Shown here piece by piece: positions 22,931 to 35,139 of a stretch of DNA of 64,000 bases. Position numbers and translations under genes: made by a program. The DNA is from Epiperipatus broadwayi. Taxonomy: Eukaryota > Onychophora > Udeonychophora > Euonychophora > Peripatidae. Under the pieces are notes generated by a model, which was not told the DNA's origin, ran no database searches, and saw nothing but the letters and a program-made list of their open reading frames with translations. The stretch lies in NCBI GenBank assembly GCA_028023455.1, contig JAQFVV010000018.1, positions 6,533,800-6,597,799 of the forward strand, read 5' to 3'. The first letter of the stretch is position 1. Each line of letters begins with the position of its first letter.

Positions 22931-25257
22931 GCAGATTTCTTTCTGCAGTCATAATAAGATTATAATGTAATATTTCAAAATGAAAGTTGTAAATAAAAAT
23001 CATATATTATCTTTAATGATATGCCTCAGTGGTGCAATCTACTGAATGGCCCCACTGATATTTCTCTTTATAAAACCTGTCAATCTGTTATTTAATTACA
23101 AGTAGAAATTAAAATGAAAAATCAACTTTTGGTACAAAGTAAGAAGTCTGTGGTTAGTACCAGCATTTCCAATATTGTATTTCTTGCAAGCAAAATATTG
23201 TGTGCATATATGATTATAATGAATATTGTTACAGATCAAGAAATGTATGCTTGGAAATATGCAGAAGTTTTTTTCTTGTTTGCTACATAACTATTAAAGC
23301 CATTCTCTTTCAGGGTTAATGATTTTATCTTCATGATCCTCAACAATATACTTTTAAACATATCTCTTCTTTTGGGTGACTGTCATTCATTTTGTGGGAG
23401 AGATCTACCCGTAATTAGGCGGTTGATTTCTTATAACTTAGGAAAAATTTCATTTCTTTTTTGATTTTTATATTCCTCAATAAAAAGGTAAAGCAGTATT
23501 TTTTATATTTCAAAAATCTACTCTTGAACACAAAAATAGCTGTTAATTATATATTAATGGGGATACATTTGATGCTTCTAATACTAAATATTTTTTGTTA
23601 CTTTTATAATAATAATTTTCTCTGAATATTAGTAATCAAAAACATTAGAAGAGATGTAAACTTATGGTTTGCAACAAATGAAAGAAAGATAAAAAAAGTT
23701 AATGAAGAAATTACTGAATATACATATATTAAGATTTAAAATATTCCATAGAATGTCAATATCGATTTTTTAATTGTTTGGCAAAAAAATCCCCAGATTC
23801 AAATTGGTGTAATTTTGTTAAAGAGACTGTTCTTTTTATTCATTACCAGAATTCTATAAAAAAAGACATTCTTTCTACTTTTTTAAAAAAGATAAAAGAT
23901 TAAAAAAAAGAATTGAAGATGAATTTTGCAATGATTTTTTAAGTTTTCCATATATTATATCCTTGTATCAACATTCATTTGTCCATATCCTCTCAATTTA
24001 GTGCATTTCTTTAAACTGCATTTGACACAATCGTTATAACTAAACGAGATTTGGCTCCTTCATAAAAACTGTTATAACTACCCCATAAAATGCGTTTTTT
24101 CCTTCAAAATCGGTTACCTATGCATCTGCTTCACATGACAAAAGACGCAGAAGTAGATTCAGTATCCCATTCAGCATTGGAAAAGCAGTTAATAATTATT
24201 GATCTTTTAGTCTTGCCATTATATTTTTCAGAATATTAATGAAAAACTTTCCATAAGTTTTATGTTGTGATGATGAGGTTGGTGGTAGCATCAGTTCTTA
24301 TTTCCATAATACAATAGTGTAAATAGTTCTGTCATGATGATGAAATACCCTACTCTTTTAAACAACTGATGTTTCATTCTAAACTTTGTTAAAGTGTTCT
24401 TTAAGAGCAAGTTAATTACTAAAACCTTAAAAAGTGAATTTTGTAAATTAGTGACAAACACTCTAGATTACTTCGTAGCAATTCGTAGCACCACTGGAAA
24501 AAGAGCTATTATCCAATGAAATACACACACTTTCGCTGAACATATAATCTATCATTTCAAACAAAATATACTTAAATAATTAAGTCAACAAACAAATATA
24601 TTTCCTTAAAAAAAAAGAAAGAAAAAAACAATGTTATATATGAAAGTCATCTAAATTAAAGGAGTTGATTTTTCTCAATTCATCTTTATTTCATTATAGT
24701 TTAGGATATCTTCTCATGCATCCATTAAAACCTTTCCAATTATATAATCATAGTATTTAAAAATTTTATGTTCCATGTCTTTCACAATCTGGATTCTTAT
24801 TCTAATTTCCCATTATTAATATTCAAGATAAGTTGGATATTTTCTTCACAAGTCCATTTCTGATAACATCACTTACTTAGTACATACAAGTTTCACTATT
24901 ATATTCTTTTTTGGCTACATTTCCTATTAATATAGTCACAGTATGTGCACTTTTGTTTCCAAATTCATACATATGTATTAATTCTTTATCGCCAGTTTTA
25001 TTGCCAAATATTCATTTAGTATTTTCAAATTTACTTGTAATCATGAATTAAAATAATTTTCAAAAATTTTCTAGCTTTCTGCTGTCTCTTTTCTATCTTA
25101 TATGATAATGTTTTGGTTATCAGCAAACATGTTATGGTATTTATTTCCATGGTATCACATACTTACACTGAAACATTATCAGTTTCATTTGGAGATAATC
25201 CTTTCTGCACATAATTGAAAAATGATCTATAATAACTTTTATACCTTTATTTAAATT
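22931..25257. other. Long stretch without a gene; possible decayed RT near 24.7-25.2 kb
   Basis: AT-rich. At about 25090-25140 the minus strand reads MFADN, which might be a ruined RT active-site box in a very old LINE, but the flanks give no second motif. No other features recognised. Confidence 0.4.
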
Positions 25258-25492
25258 CAAACAGGCAAAACTCTCTATACGTATTGCCACTCAGTGCAAG
25301 TCAGAGTAATCAATGAATGGCAGAAAGCTTGTGTATAAAATCCCCATCTAGTGCCTACTCATCCAATATCACCAGACTAGTTTCTGGCTTGTGGCCTTCA
25401 TTAGTGAGGAGCCTTGGATCTGAGAGCACTGCACTTAAATCTTTTAATAACAGTTATGATCAAGCATAAGAAATGGTGATCATGCGATGTTC
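25258..25492. repeat. FB-A foldback family copy
   Basis: Starts ACAGGCAAAACTCTCTATAC with GCCACTCAGTGCAAG. It runs through AAAATCCCCATCTAGTGCC, ACTAGTTTCTGGCTTGTGGC and GGAGCCTTGGATCTGAGAGC, then jumps to the right outer terminus (AATAACAGTTATGATCAAGC, AAATGGTGATCATGCGATG). The right inner arm is deleted. Confidence 0.85.
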
Positions 25493-26390
25493 ATCTAAAT
25501 TCCTTTGTTGTTTCTAAATCTTTGTGAAAGCTTATTAGCAATTTTTCATTTTGTTTTAAAAAACAATAAGTAAATAGTTATTTATGATAAATCTACATCA
25601 AACTAATTACCTGAGTAATTTAATATACCAGGAATGGAATCAAAAATTAAAAATTCCCAAATGGATTATTATCTAAGAAAATTAAATCAGTTCAGTAAAA
25701 TGAAAGAAATTGCTGTTTTGGCCAGTAATTTTAATGCCTGCCATCCCAAGTATTTAACCACTCTTATTTTCAAATCAATCTCTGAGCATCATACTAATGA
25801 TAAACTCTAAATAAAACAGGGTTAAGCAGTGTTTGTCTAAAAATTTGTCATGACACTATTTTAGGAATAATTACATAGTGGACTATTTCCACCACTAATA
25901 TTAACTGTTAAATGGCTTTAATAAAATTCAGAATTCATTTAAATCCTCAAATACAATCAATTCCTAATAATAATATACATCTTGGTATATAACAATGTTA
26001 TGAGTAGCATTATTCCCTCTTCTTCAGGTGTTACTGGTCTCACCATTGATAGCATTAGCATGGGATCAAACCAGGAATTTTAGATTTGTGAATATTGAAT
26101 TTAAGGTGACACTCTAACCAAATAAACAGTGTATACTATAATAAAAAAAGTAAGTGTATAGTCAGTTACTTAGTATATAAAAGATATTCAAACATCACAA
26201 GCTGAGGGTAACAACTCCTTTAAAATATAACTAAATTGACTTTTTCCTTTTCTCAGCAAGAAATCCATCTAGGAATTTTCAGTTTTTAAGTCTGCATATA
26301 AGGTTGTGATGCTTTAAACAACTTTTAAATTTTTAAATATGGTTGTCCTTTTGCAATAATTATGCACCAGTATACAATAAATATATATAT
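25493..26390. other. Stretch without a recognised gene
   Basis: AT-rich; no exon or repeat identified. Confidence 0.45.
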
Positions 26391-26590
26391 CATCATCATC
26401 AATTTCACTGCAAAATGAAAGTCTCTCCATGTTTAATACAGTTTTTTTAATCCAAAGCCTTGCTTCTCTACCAGCAAACTAACCCCCTTCATTCATCTAT
26501 TTAATGTGGTTTATTTCTACATCTTCTACAATGTCTTGGAATCCAATTTAAAGCTTTAATTGTCTATCTATAATCATTGTTTCAATGGTA
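26391..26590 (-). mobile_element. RTE-type LINE 3' end remnant
   Basis: On the plus strand (CATCATCATC) is followed by AATTTCACTGCAAAATGAAAG and GTCTCTCCATG. This is the complement of the RTE 3' end seen intact at 30.9 kb (CCACTGCAGGATGAAG, GATCTCCCCAAG). The block CTTGGAATCCAATTTAAAGC matches 31.04 kb. Short and decayed. Confidence 0.7.
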
Positions 26591-26600
26591 TATATATATA

Positions 26601-27233
26601 TTATTATTTTTTGGGTTAAACCATGTGTTATTTTCCATTATATACTGATATTTCGACGAACTAGCATCTGCCATTGTCAAGTTTAACTTTTGAAAGAAAA
26701 ATTATTAGATTTCAAACAGTAACGAGACTGAGTGCGAGATGAGAAATGAGATTCAACTTGAAGTAGTTCAGCATTCAAAATATGAGGCTTATCAAAATGT
26801 TTATTTCCCTCAGTTTTTTCACCTATTAATTTTAAGTTAATATTAGAAAACAGAGCTAAAATGAGAGATTTCCATCTGGAATACATTGTGCTTTGTCAGC
26901 CTTATTTAAACCAATAGGTCTCTTTAATATTTCAATTGACTCTCTCATGGTTCTTAAATCATACCTTTCCAAATTAACAAGTATTTTTGCATTATCAAAA
27001 TCAAAATTAATAGGTGAAAAAACTGAGGAAATAAATATTTTGATAAGCCTCATATTTTGAATGCTGAACTACTTCAAGTTGAATCTCATTTCTTATCTCG
27101 CATTCAGTCATGTTACTGTTTGAGATCTAATGATTTTTCTTTCAAAAGTTAACTGTGACAATGGTGGATGCTAGTTCATCAAAATATTAGTATGTAATGG
27201 AAAATAACACATGGTTTAACCCAAAAAATAATA
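26601..27233 (-). mobile_element. Penelope-like element fragment: GIY-YIG endonuclease C terminus flanked by inverted arms
   Basis: Minus-strand frame 27053-26856 reads FSPINFDFDNAKILVNLER, then MRESIEILKRPIGLNKADK. This matches the C-terminal part of the Penelope GIY-YIG endonuclease (INF..A.IL.....R..RE.IEI.....LN). The flanks, 26601-26834 and 27003-27233, are inverted copies of each other (about 230 bp, ~90% alike by eye), beginning TATTATTTTTTGGGTTAAAC on the left. The right arm contains the upstream part of the coding frame, so the left arm is an inverted duplicate of coding-plus-upstream sequence. Such partial terminal inversions are known for Penelope elements. The RT portion is absent. 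Confidence 0.75.
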
Positions 27234-27279
27234 ATTTACCTATTATCATACAACCATGAAAATATTAAATATAATATAT

Positions 27280-29827
27280 TGAAACAGTAAGATTCACATT
27301 CGAATCTTAAGTTTCACCTTTTTCTATCATCTCTCACCCACCACCCTATCCTACCCAAATTTAAACTTTTGGTATCGAATTGTGTGTGTAGCAATATTAA
27401 AAATGTATAAATATATGTAAAATTCACCATAAACCCACACACATTTCGATAACAAATTTAAAGCAATAAATAAAAATAATTGATATAATTTAGATTCCTC
27501 TTTTAGTTATATAATTTTATATAACTTTAACTATTTATTTTAAATTGTAAAGTTCATTATTTATTGCTGTGTTTAAATTCCGTATTTAATAATAATTTTA
27601 GAAATTTGATTATAATTTAAATAAAAGTAAAAATAATTGTATATTCCCTTTTGTATTTGAAATTTTGCAAGTAATGGTTGGTGAGAGATAATAGATTAAT
27701 TAAAAAGAAAAATTCCCTAAAAGCTTTAATTACAAAAATGTAAAAAGGTAAAAATAAACCTAAACAATAGAAATGCAGCTTTCTAAATTAATTAAACTTA
27801 TAAAAATGCATTGATTCTCCTTGGGGCAAATGAGTGGAGCTAAAAATAAAGTAGAATAGAAGTGAAAAAAGATAAGATCAAGAAAAGAGGACATTTTGAA
27901 TTTCTAAGAACTTTTAGTTAGACTTTAGCTGTACTCTTGATCAGTGAGAGGATCCAGAAATCTTAAATTAATTTACCTACCACAGTATGTTCGAGTAGAA
28001 AGCACCCAGGCTATTCTCCCCCCGGAGATGGTCGATCGTATGCTGAACCTCCACATGTGCCCTCCACAAAATCAGCCAAGAGGATCTGCTGCCCAAACAA
28101 ATCAGAAAGCTGCTGCTGCTGTTGAAATGAATGAATAACCTGAATGCTGGAAAGAACTACTACTATTTGAACTCATGAACAATTTGTTACTGACCACACA
28201 ATCTGAAAGCTTTGTATAAAACAGGTACCTGTACCCAAAGTCTTCTAGAGTACTCTAAATATTAATCACACTATAGCTCACTCGCTATATAACTTGTAAA
28301 ACTATAAATTGTAAAACTATGAATTTAATTATTAATTTATTATAATAAATTTCTTTAATAATCTAGCTTACCTAATTCTGTCTTTTCTTGGGTACGTATT
28401 TCTAATTTTACATATTTATTATCTAATGATAGCATGCCTATAAGATTTTCGACCGGACCTCGCCAAATTTAAATATAGATCTTAATCAAAATGGTTGCCA
28501 TCTTGTATAGTGACCTATTAATATATTTCTTTGATATACTCGTGTTGGCTGGTCATCTCGGAAATCTCCATAATTTTCTAAATATGAATCCATGATTGCT
28601 TGAAACAGTGGATGCGTGTCCTGCAAATCCTAATTAATATTTACTTCTGTAAATTACTTGTTATTTCATATAAATCGACACACATTCGGTGCTTCATTTA
28701 TTGTAAATGCAGGGGTCTACTACTTAGCAAATGGCTGACATATTAGTTATTAATACCCACCCAACTTACCTATTGCTTTTATATTTTATTAAATTTTAAG
28801 TAATAATTCCATTAATTACATTTTTTTGAGAGTCAAAAACGTTCTTAATTAAATGATGTAGGGCCGAGTTATAAACTATATTAAATCTTAACAGAATATT
28901 CTGTGAATTATACATGTGTTATGTTTTAGAGACACAATGACCCATTGTGAGCCTTGGATATTCCGGATTCTACAGGATTTACTTAATCCCAGTCATCCTA
29001 CACAAGTGGACAAAATAAATGTTCCTGTAGGGTTTGATGCCATCACGCAGTCAGGAAGTAATCATGGCATGAACCACTTGCCCCTGATTATGCTTATGTG
29101 ACACCTTGCCTTTTTGGGCCTACAGCAAATGCCAGCCCATTGTTCTAAACTCATCCACCACTTCGCAGTTTTAATGTACTGCCACCTTCATATCACTTTC
29201 TAGATGTACCACGTGTTTCTTACTATTAATTTTATTATTCAATATATAACTGCATTCCTGCATTAGTGACATAATTCACCCTCAAATAAATGTCTGTCCA
29301 TAGTAATTTATAAATATCTTATATAATTAGATAAATATATGTCCGCAGCTACTATTATAAATCCTAATTTAGACTCTTGCATTGCAAAGAGATAAATCCC
29401 CGAAGGTATGCTCTTGAAATACTTGCTCGAGAATTCAGATAGTTAGATTACATCAGTCAAATAAATGTATTTCTTTAAAATATAACAGTATCAGAAAATA
29501 CCGCTACTGAGATTTAAATATAACCAAATATTATTAGTTAAATGATTTTGGTACAAAATATTCTAAATAAATAATTTCAAACTATATGTCTGCCGTTACA
29601 TATTTATTTATTCGACACCCATTCAATATAATATCTCCTTGATCAGTTAAAATATAAATGTCTAATATTAATATTATATATATAGCTAACTCGAAAATAA
29701 AGTCTTGAATCTCTTGCATCTCCATGACCCCCATGCCTAAAGAAATATTTACTAATGTAGCATCAGATGCGTTGTTTCGTAGAGTGTATTGTGGAACCGA
29801 TAAGCTATGTTCGAACTCAGTACTACA
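27280..29827 (+). mobile_element. ~2.5 kb repeat, interpreted as a solo LTR of a Ty3-type element
   Basis: Begins TGAAACAGTAAGATTC and ends near GTACTACA. It matches over its whole length (roughly 80-85% by eye) the inverted copy at 62880-60374, which lies next to a polypurine tract and a Ty3 integrase. No other part of a retroelement accompanies this copy, hence solo LTR. I saw no clear target duplication; the right end abuts a LINE-A 3' end. Two internal pieces look codon-like: 27944-28138 (open frame with PPEMVDRMLNLHMCPPQNQ) and ~29050-29150 (HEPLAPDYAYVTPCLFGPTA). An LTR of this length is unusual; the alternative is an unrelated dispersed repeat. Confidence 0.6.
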
Positions 29828-29830
29828 GGT

Positions 29831-30141
29831 GATGTGATGTATTGTGGCTTCTCCTTAAATGAACTCAAGTATATCTCAGCAACTATGCCCAAATAAACCT
29901 GTTAGCCACTTTATTTTCCATTCCCCACTCTAAATTTTCCCATATTCTGCTCCATCCCATTTCCACAACATAATCTTTGTCAACTCTATAACCTTTATAT
30001 CTAAATTCCCTTTATCTTTTCCCAAACCCAGCATAAAAAACAATAATTCACTTTCTGTATAATCACTTTTTTCATATTTATTCTTCCATAACTTCATTAT
30101 ATGTACCCTTTCTGTTTTCAAGCATTTACATTCAATTAACA
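29831..30141 (-). mobile_element. LINE-A 3' fragment, minus strand
   Basis: The minus strand carries the ORF2 C terminus (ECKCLKTERVHIMKLWKNKY, then SELLFFMLGLGKDKGNLD) and the family 3' UTR ending in the complement of GTGATGTGATGTATTGTGGC. Strongly 5' truncated. It directly abuts the solo LTR end. Confidence 0.8.
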
Positions 30142-30871
30142 AATATATATATATTAAAAATATAATGGCATAAAATATTATGTAAATTTTTGAAAGCAAA
30201 GATCTATCCAATTCTCATTTAAATAATCTTAAATTCTTATATAAGCTTATTTGTCTATTTGTCAATCAAGCAAAATGAATCTCACCTTAATCAAGATTTC
30301 AAGAAAATGAATTTTTAGTGATTCTGCCTTGGGAATATTGAGTTATTTTCAATAAGGCTTATTTACACATGCAAAGAATAACATTTCATCTTAGAAGTTA
30401 GCATTGTTTGTATTTATTTTCCATATAAGTTTTTGGAACCTGGGACAAAATGAAATTAATTTTATTTGATTGATGGTTAAACATGTAAGTTTTTATGAGT
30501 TTTTGTGAATATAGATAGATGTTCACTTTCAACAAATTCACAACACACAATTTATTTTTCAAATGCTATTTTAAAAACTACATATTTTTTCTTTTCTATA
30601 AGTATGATTTTTAATTTAATTAACATTTCCAGAATGAGAGGTCACACAATAATGATGCAGCTTTGAATCATCTTAGAAACTATTTTTATCTTAAAACAGA
30701 GTCTATTCAATAAGTTGGAGTGTTTTCTATAAAACCATCTACTTCCAATTTTAATTTTATTAGGACATGAATAAGTGACTATTTGATTATCTTAAATTGG
30801 ACACTTATTTGAAGTATAAATGAACTAAGGTAAAACTGATCTACTTTGTTTTACGCATAAGAACAATTAAT
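30142..30871. other. Stretch without a recognised gene
   Basis: AT-rich; nothing recognised. Confidence 0.45.
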
Positions 30872-31867
30872 TTATTATCATCATCATCATCAACCATTAT
30901 CAATCCACTGCAGGATGAAGATCTCCCCAAGTTCAATCCATCTTTTCTGATCTTTAGTTTCTCTTCTCCACATTACCCTTGTATACTTTTTTATTTCATC
31001 CATCCATTTCACATATGATCTCTTTCTGGGTCTTTTACAATCTCTTGGAATCCAGTTTAAGATTTCAATTGTCCATCTTCTATCAATATGTCCAGTCCAA
31101 CTCCACTTCAGACTTTTAATTTTTTTCAATGAGGTCAGTAACATCTGTTTGTTCTCTTACCCATATATTGTTTTCGATCTCTTCTTGTTACTCCCAACAT
31201 GCATCTCTCCATACTTCTTTGAGTGGTCTGAAGTCTTTGTATTGCTCTTATATTAAGTGTCCAAGTCTCAAATCCATAAGTAAGAACTGGTAAAACACAT
31301 TTCTTAAAAATCTTCCTTTTCAAACACATAGCCATATTTCCTTTTAGTATCAAGTTATTTCTACCAAAAACACTCCAACCAAGTTTAATTCTATGATTCA
31401 TTTCATCCATTATGTTTCCGTCTGTATTTGTAGCTGTTAACTTCTTCTAACTCATCATAATCAATCTTTATTTTCATATTTTGAAAAAATTCATTAAACA
31501 TTACTTTAGTCTTTTTGACATTTATCTTAATCATACTTTCCTACTTTCATCTGATAACTCCTGTAACATTCCCTGCAGCTCTAAAGCATTATTTGCAAAA
31601 ACAATTACATCATCTGCAAAATCTAAATGACTAAAATAATCATCGTTTACTTTCATTCCTTTAGCTTCCCATTTTAATCCACAAAATACTTCTTGCAGCA
31701 CTGTTGTAAAAAGTTTTGGACACATGTTGTCACCCTGTCTTACATCCTTCAGAATGTTGACTTTCCTAGTATGATTATGTAATCTAATTGTTGCTGTTGC
31801 ATTTTTATAAATATTCTTTAAAATATGACCATCTGAAGAAAAACAAAAATATATATTTAAATACATA
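30872..31867 (-). mobile_element. RTE-clade LINE, 5'-truncated, minus strand
   Basis: Three minus-strand frames give the RT C-terminal half in order. 31866-31531 has GDNMCPKLFTTVLQEVF and FSHLDFADDVIVFANN (intact FADD box). 31410-31135 has INHRIKLGWSVFGRNN-like text and VLPVLTYGFETWTL. 31144-30890 has RDCKRPRKRSYVKWMDEIKK and ends ILQWIDNG. These are hallmarks of RTE-clade ORF2. The 3' end is short and followed by a (GAT/ATG)-type microsatellite tail at 30891-30872, as usual for RTE. Frameshifts separate the pieces, so it is inactive. Confidence 0.88.
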
Positions 31868-32200
31868 TATATTAAAAAGGAACATAAAAAGCTTTCTTAC
31901 CTATAAATAATAATATTAATACTGGCAAAAATGAAGCATTCCAATAAAGCTTCATTTTGTTATTAATGCTATAAAATAAATAATGATGATAGTCTAAAAA
32001 GACAGCCTTGGTGAAGTAACATCTCAAATTCTCAATAGATGGCACTAGTCTTCCAACATATTAGTATAGCCTGAGGAAAAGAAAAAAAAACAATTAATTG
32101 AAAAATTTAAAAATTAGCGTTTTTTCTTTTTTTAATGTACATAATTTATTTCAAAAAGATTGCAGACACATTTACATAGTAGAAAATATTTTTTAATAGT
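31868..32200. other. Stretch without a recognised gene
   Basis: AT-rich, nothing recognised. Confidence 0.45.
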
Positions 32201-32310
32201 TTTTTTTTTTCATATGTCATAGCATCGGCCGGGACGCGAACCCACAACCGTCTGCAACCAACTACTTGTTTGCATGGCGGCTGCGATACCTCTCGGCTAA
32301 CATCACATCA
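32201..32310 (-). mobile_element. tRNA-derived SINE
   Basis: A GC-rich island. On the minus strand it has an A-box-like TTAGCCGAGAGGTATCGC (32300-32283), a B box GGGTTCGCGTCCC (near 32243-32231) about 50 bases further on, then GGCCGATGCTATGACATATG and a poly(A) run (32210-32201). The ends cannot pair as a tRNA acceptor stem, so this is a tRNA-like SINE rather than a tRNA gene. Length is about 100 bp plus the tail. Confidence 0.7.
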
Positions 32311-33488
32311 ACAAAATACAGTATTTAAATTTAAAAATTAAGAGAAGTTAGAAATAATCTATTTTGGCAGTTTCTTTTGTAGAAAGAAATAATCATTAAC
32401 AGCATCGAGGTAGAGGGCATTAATTATATTTAAACAAAAGTTCATGAACATAAGAGAGTTTATGCAAGACTATTAATTTTTAATGGATGTTTTCGATATA
32501 ATAGTTTGGCATTTGGAATTTTCTTCATCATTCATCTTTAGAAATTATATTTAAAACTATAAATGCATAACAGGTTGAGCACATGATTTTTAAATTATTA
32601 ATCGGCATCATGGATTTGATGCTTTAAATCTCTGCGCCTCACGAACCTATGTAAATTTCCAATATTTAACCGCCATTAATTCATAACCACGAAAGAGTTG
32701 TTATGCTATGGTCCAACAAAGTGAAAAAAAATATAGAAACAGATTAAGAGAATGTTAATATTGACATTGTCAGCAAAGGATTTTTTTGTTTATTAATTAC
32801 TATGATAAGTAACATAATAATGAGTAAGGGGGGGGCTATTGAAATGAAGTGTTTCTTCACATATATGCAAATTTACAATCATATTCCATTGTGATATAAA
32901 ATAAAAATATAAGTGGATTTACATTTACAATATATTTAATAATCTTGTTATTAGGTTTATATTTTTAAGTAAAACTCATTAACTGACAGAAATTAAAAAA
33001 TTAATATATATATATCTCAACAATTAATAGAACATTATTTATTGAATAGCCTCTATCATTAAACCCACTATTTCTATTTAAAGTAATTCAATGCATATAA
33101 TTTTGTATTTCTGGTAAAAAAGATTTAAAATATTTGCTTAGATTATTATTTCAATTATGTACTTTAATAGTTCACTTTATTCTGAATAAATTTTGTAATA
33201 AATATTTCTATTGGGGAAGAGACTGATAAATAAGTCTATATGTCATGCAGAGGCCTATTTGCAATATTTTTGCTATTGCCTAATTCCATAAATATATAAT
33301 AATCTAAATAAGATATCAAAACCCAACAAAAACTTGGTAACTTCGCAATCATCACCAGTCTAAAAAAAAGTACACTAAAATATTTTCCTGGCTTTGGAAG
33401 AATTAATATTAGAGTTAAACAATAGTTAATTAGAATCGTGAATGTACTTTATAAGAGTATGTGCTTATATATATATATATGATAGGAG
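32311..33488. other. Stretch without a recognised gene
   Basis: AT-rich with a G-run near 32827 and a TA repeat near 33000. Nothing recognised. Confidence 0.45.
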
Positions 33489-33664
33489 TGATAAATTTCC
33501 AAATGCTAACTATAATGAAGTAATTCACATTGTAGACCAAAAATGAATCCACTTTTGTTTGCTATCTAATAAAGGCCGATTCATTTTTTTATCTACAACA
33601 TGGATTACTTCGTTATTAGAGGGCATTGCATTAATGTAGTTAGTGCTAGGAAGTTTATAGCTTC
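33489..33664. repeat. Palindromic foldback element
   Basis: The left arm (CTAACTATAATGAAGTAATT, CACATTGTAGA, AAAATGAATC) is mirrored on the right (GATTCATTTTTTTATCTAC, AACATGGATTACTTCGTTAT, GTTAG). Arms of ~60-80 bp with some mismatches. Non-coding, probably a MITE. Confidence 0.65.
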
Positions 33665-33913
33665 AATTATTACATAATATTAGCATTGTAAAATTTAATA
33701 TATATATATATGTGTGTGTACAGTTTGAATATTAAATGCTATAGTAATAAAAAAGTAAATAAAAACATTAAACTTCCTAAGTTTTACGAATTTAATGGTA
33801 CAACAAAAACCTTTTCCCCATCTTGGAGCTCTTATGGATGTAGATCACATTTATTAGTAAGGTTTTTTTGGGTTACATTGAAGCACTTACATTTACCCCC
33901 CCCCCCCCAAGTT

Positions 33914-34061
33914 TGACACATAAATCAATGCTAGAATATTTTAGCAGTGCTACTTGTGTTTACAAACTCAATGTCTGAATAAAGCTGTTTTTTCAAACTT
34001 TGTATTTATAAATACAGGTAAACACTGCTGAAATATTCTGGCATTGTTTTATATTGACATA
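33914..34061. repeat. Small inverted-repeat element
   Basis: Left ATGCTAGAATATTTTAGCAG is mirrored by CTGCTGAAATATTCTGGCAT on the right. The outer ends (GACACATAAATC / ATATTGACATA) also roughly pair. It lies just after a 14-base C run. Confidence 0.6.
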
Positions 34062-34252
34062 TATACATGTAACAATTTAAAATTAAAATAATGGTAAATA
34101 ATATACAATAATATATGAACTAAGATGAAGTACTTTCAATTACATTGCAATCATTAGCAATTTAAATCATGCATACAAAAATAAATAGAATATCACATAA
34201 TTTTCCAAGACCTGCATATATTGATTCTAGTGAATCATTTATTTATTAAGTA

Positions 34253-35139
34253 CACCTGGGTCTCGTTTTATGCTGTAAATAGGTACCTCAGAAAACATGC
34301 ACAAAAGAAATCGCACAAAAATAGACTTAACTTACCTTGGAAAATGGGGGATAGGGACTGTAATTTTTAGAAATCAGCATAAAAGCAAAGCAACAAGGAA
34401 AAATTACTTTAAAATTCGCATTAAAAAATAAGGAAATAAAGTATGACTAATAAAAAATTTCAAATATTTGAAAAAAATTAATACAAGACAAACTTTTTTT
34501 ATTAACTACAATATTTAATTTTATATTTTTTCATACATATTTTAATCATTACCTCTATTTAACAATATGCGTTTGTGAACTGGTGAGAAATCAGATTCAC
34601 GATGTGATGTACAACTAGTGCCACTTTCAGTCTTGTGCTGTGTTAATGGTTTTCTGTTTCCATATTAAAAAAATGAGATCGCAATCAAAACAAAAAGATT
34701 ATACTTTATCACTAGAAAGATTATTTTCAGTTTATAAAATCAATAAAATCTTCGTTATTATTTATTTTAAAAATCGAAAAAAACATTTCTGTTATATCTA
34801 ACAAAATACATTTTAAAAGTTTAAAATTTTTGAATATTTATTGTGATATTTTTATACATATAATCTATTATTATTATTATTTACTCATTAGTATAAGTAG
34901 GTTATTTACATAGAAGCTAAGATTCTAAATACAGTTTCAGGCCATATTCACGTTAGCTGCTAATATAACGTTATATTTTTGAAAAAAAAAAAGTATTTCA
35001 AGTCAAAATAAGTTATTAATAATTTAAAAATCTTGGTATCTAATAAATATAGTGAAATATGAAAGATATTAAGTAGAAACATGAATCACATAACTTCAAA
35101 ATCGCATTAAAATAATCCGCATAAAACGAGACCCAGGTC
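34253..35139. mobile_element. TA-flanked non-autonomous DNA element (pogo/mariner type)
   Basis: Terminal inverted repeats ACCTGGGTCTCGTTTTATGC on the left and its exact complement on the right (only the outermost base differs), flanked by TA on both sides (34251-34252 and 35140-35141). The TA duplication fits the Tc1/mariner/pogo superfamily. The ~890 bp interior is AT-rich with no transposase frame. Confidence 0.8.

Noticed and set aside
22931-25257. Additional LINE RT around 25.1 kb
   Set aside because: Only one FADx-like box is visible and no neighbouring motif supports it, so it was left as a remark.
27944-28138. Host exon encoding PPEMVDRMLNLHMCPP-type text
   Set aside because: The sequence lies inside a repeat present twice in the window and the second copy is broken, so a host exon is unlikely; kept only as an observation on the LTR.
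32201-32310. A functional tRNA gene
   Set aside because: A and B boxes are present, but the 5' and 3' ends do not form an acceptor stem and a poly(A) run follows, so a tRNA-derived SINE fits better.
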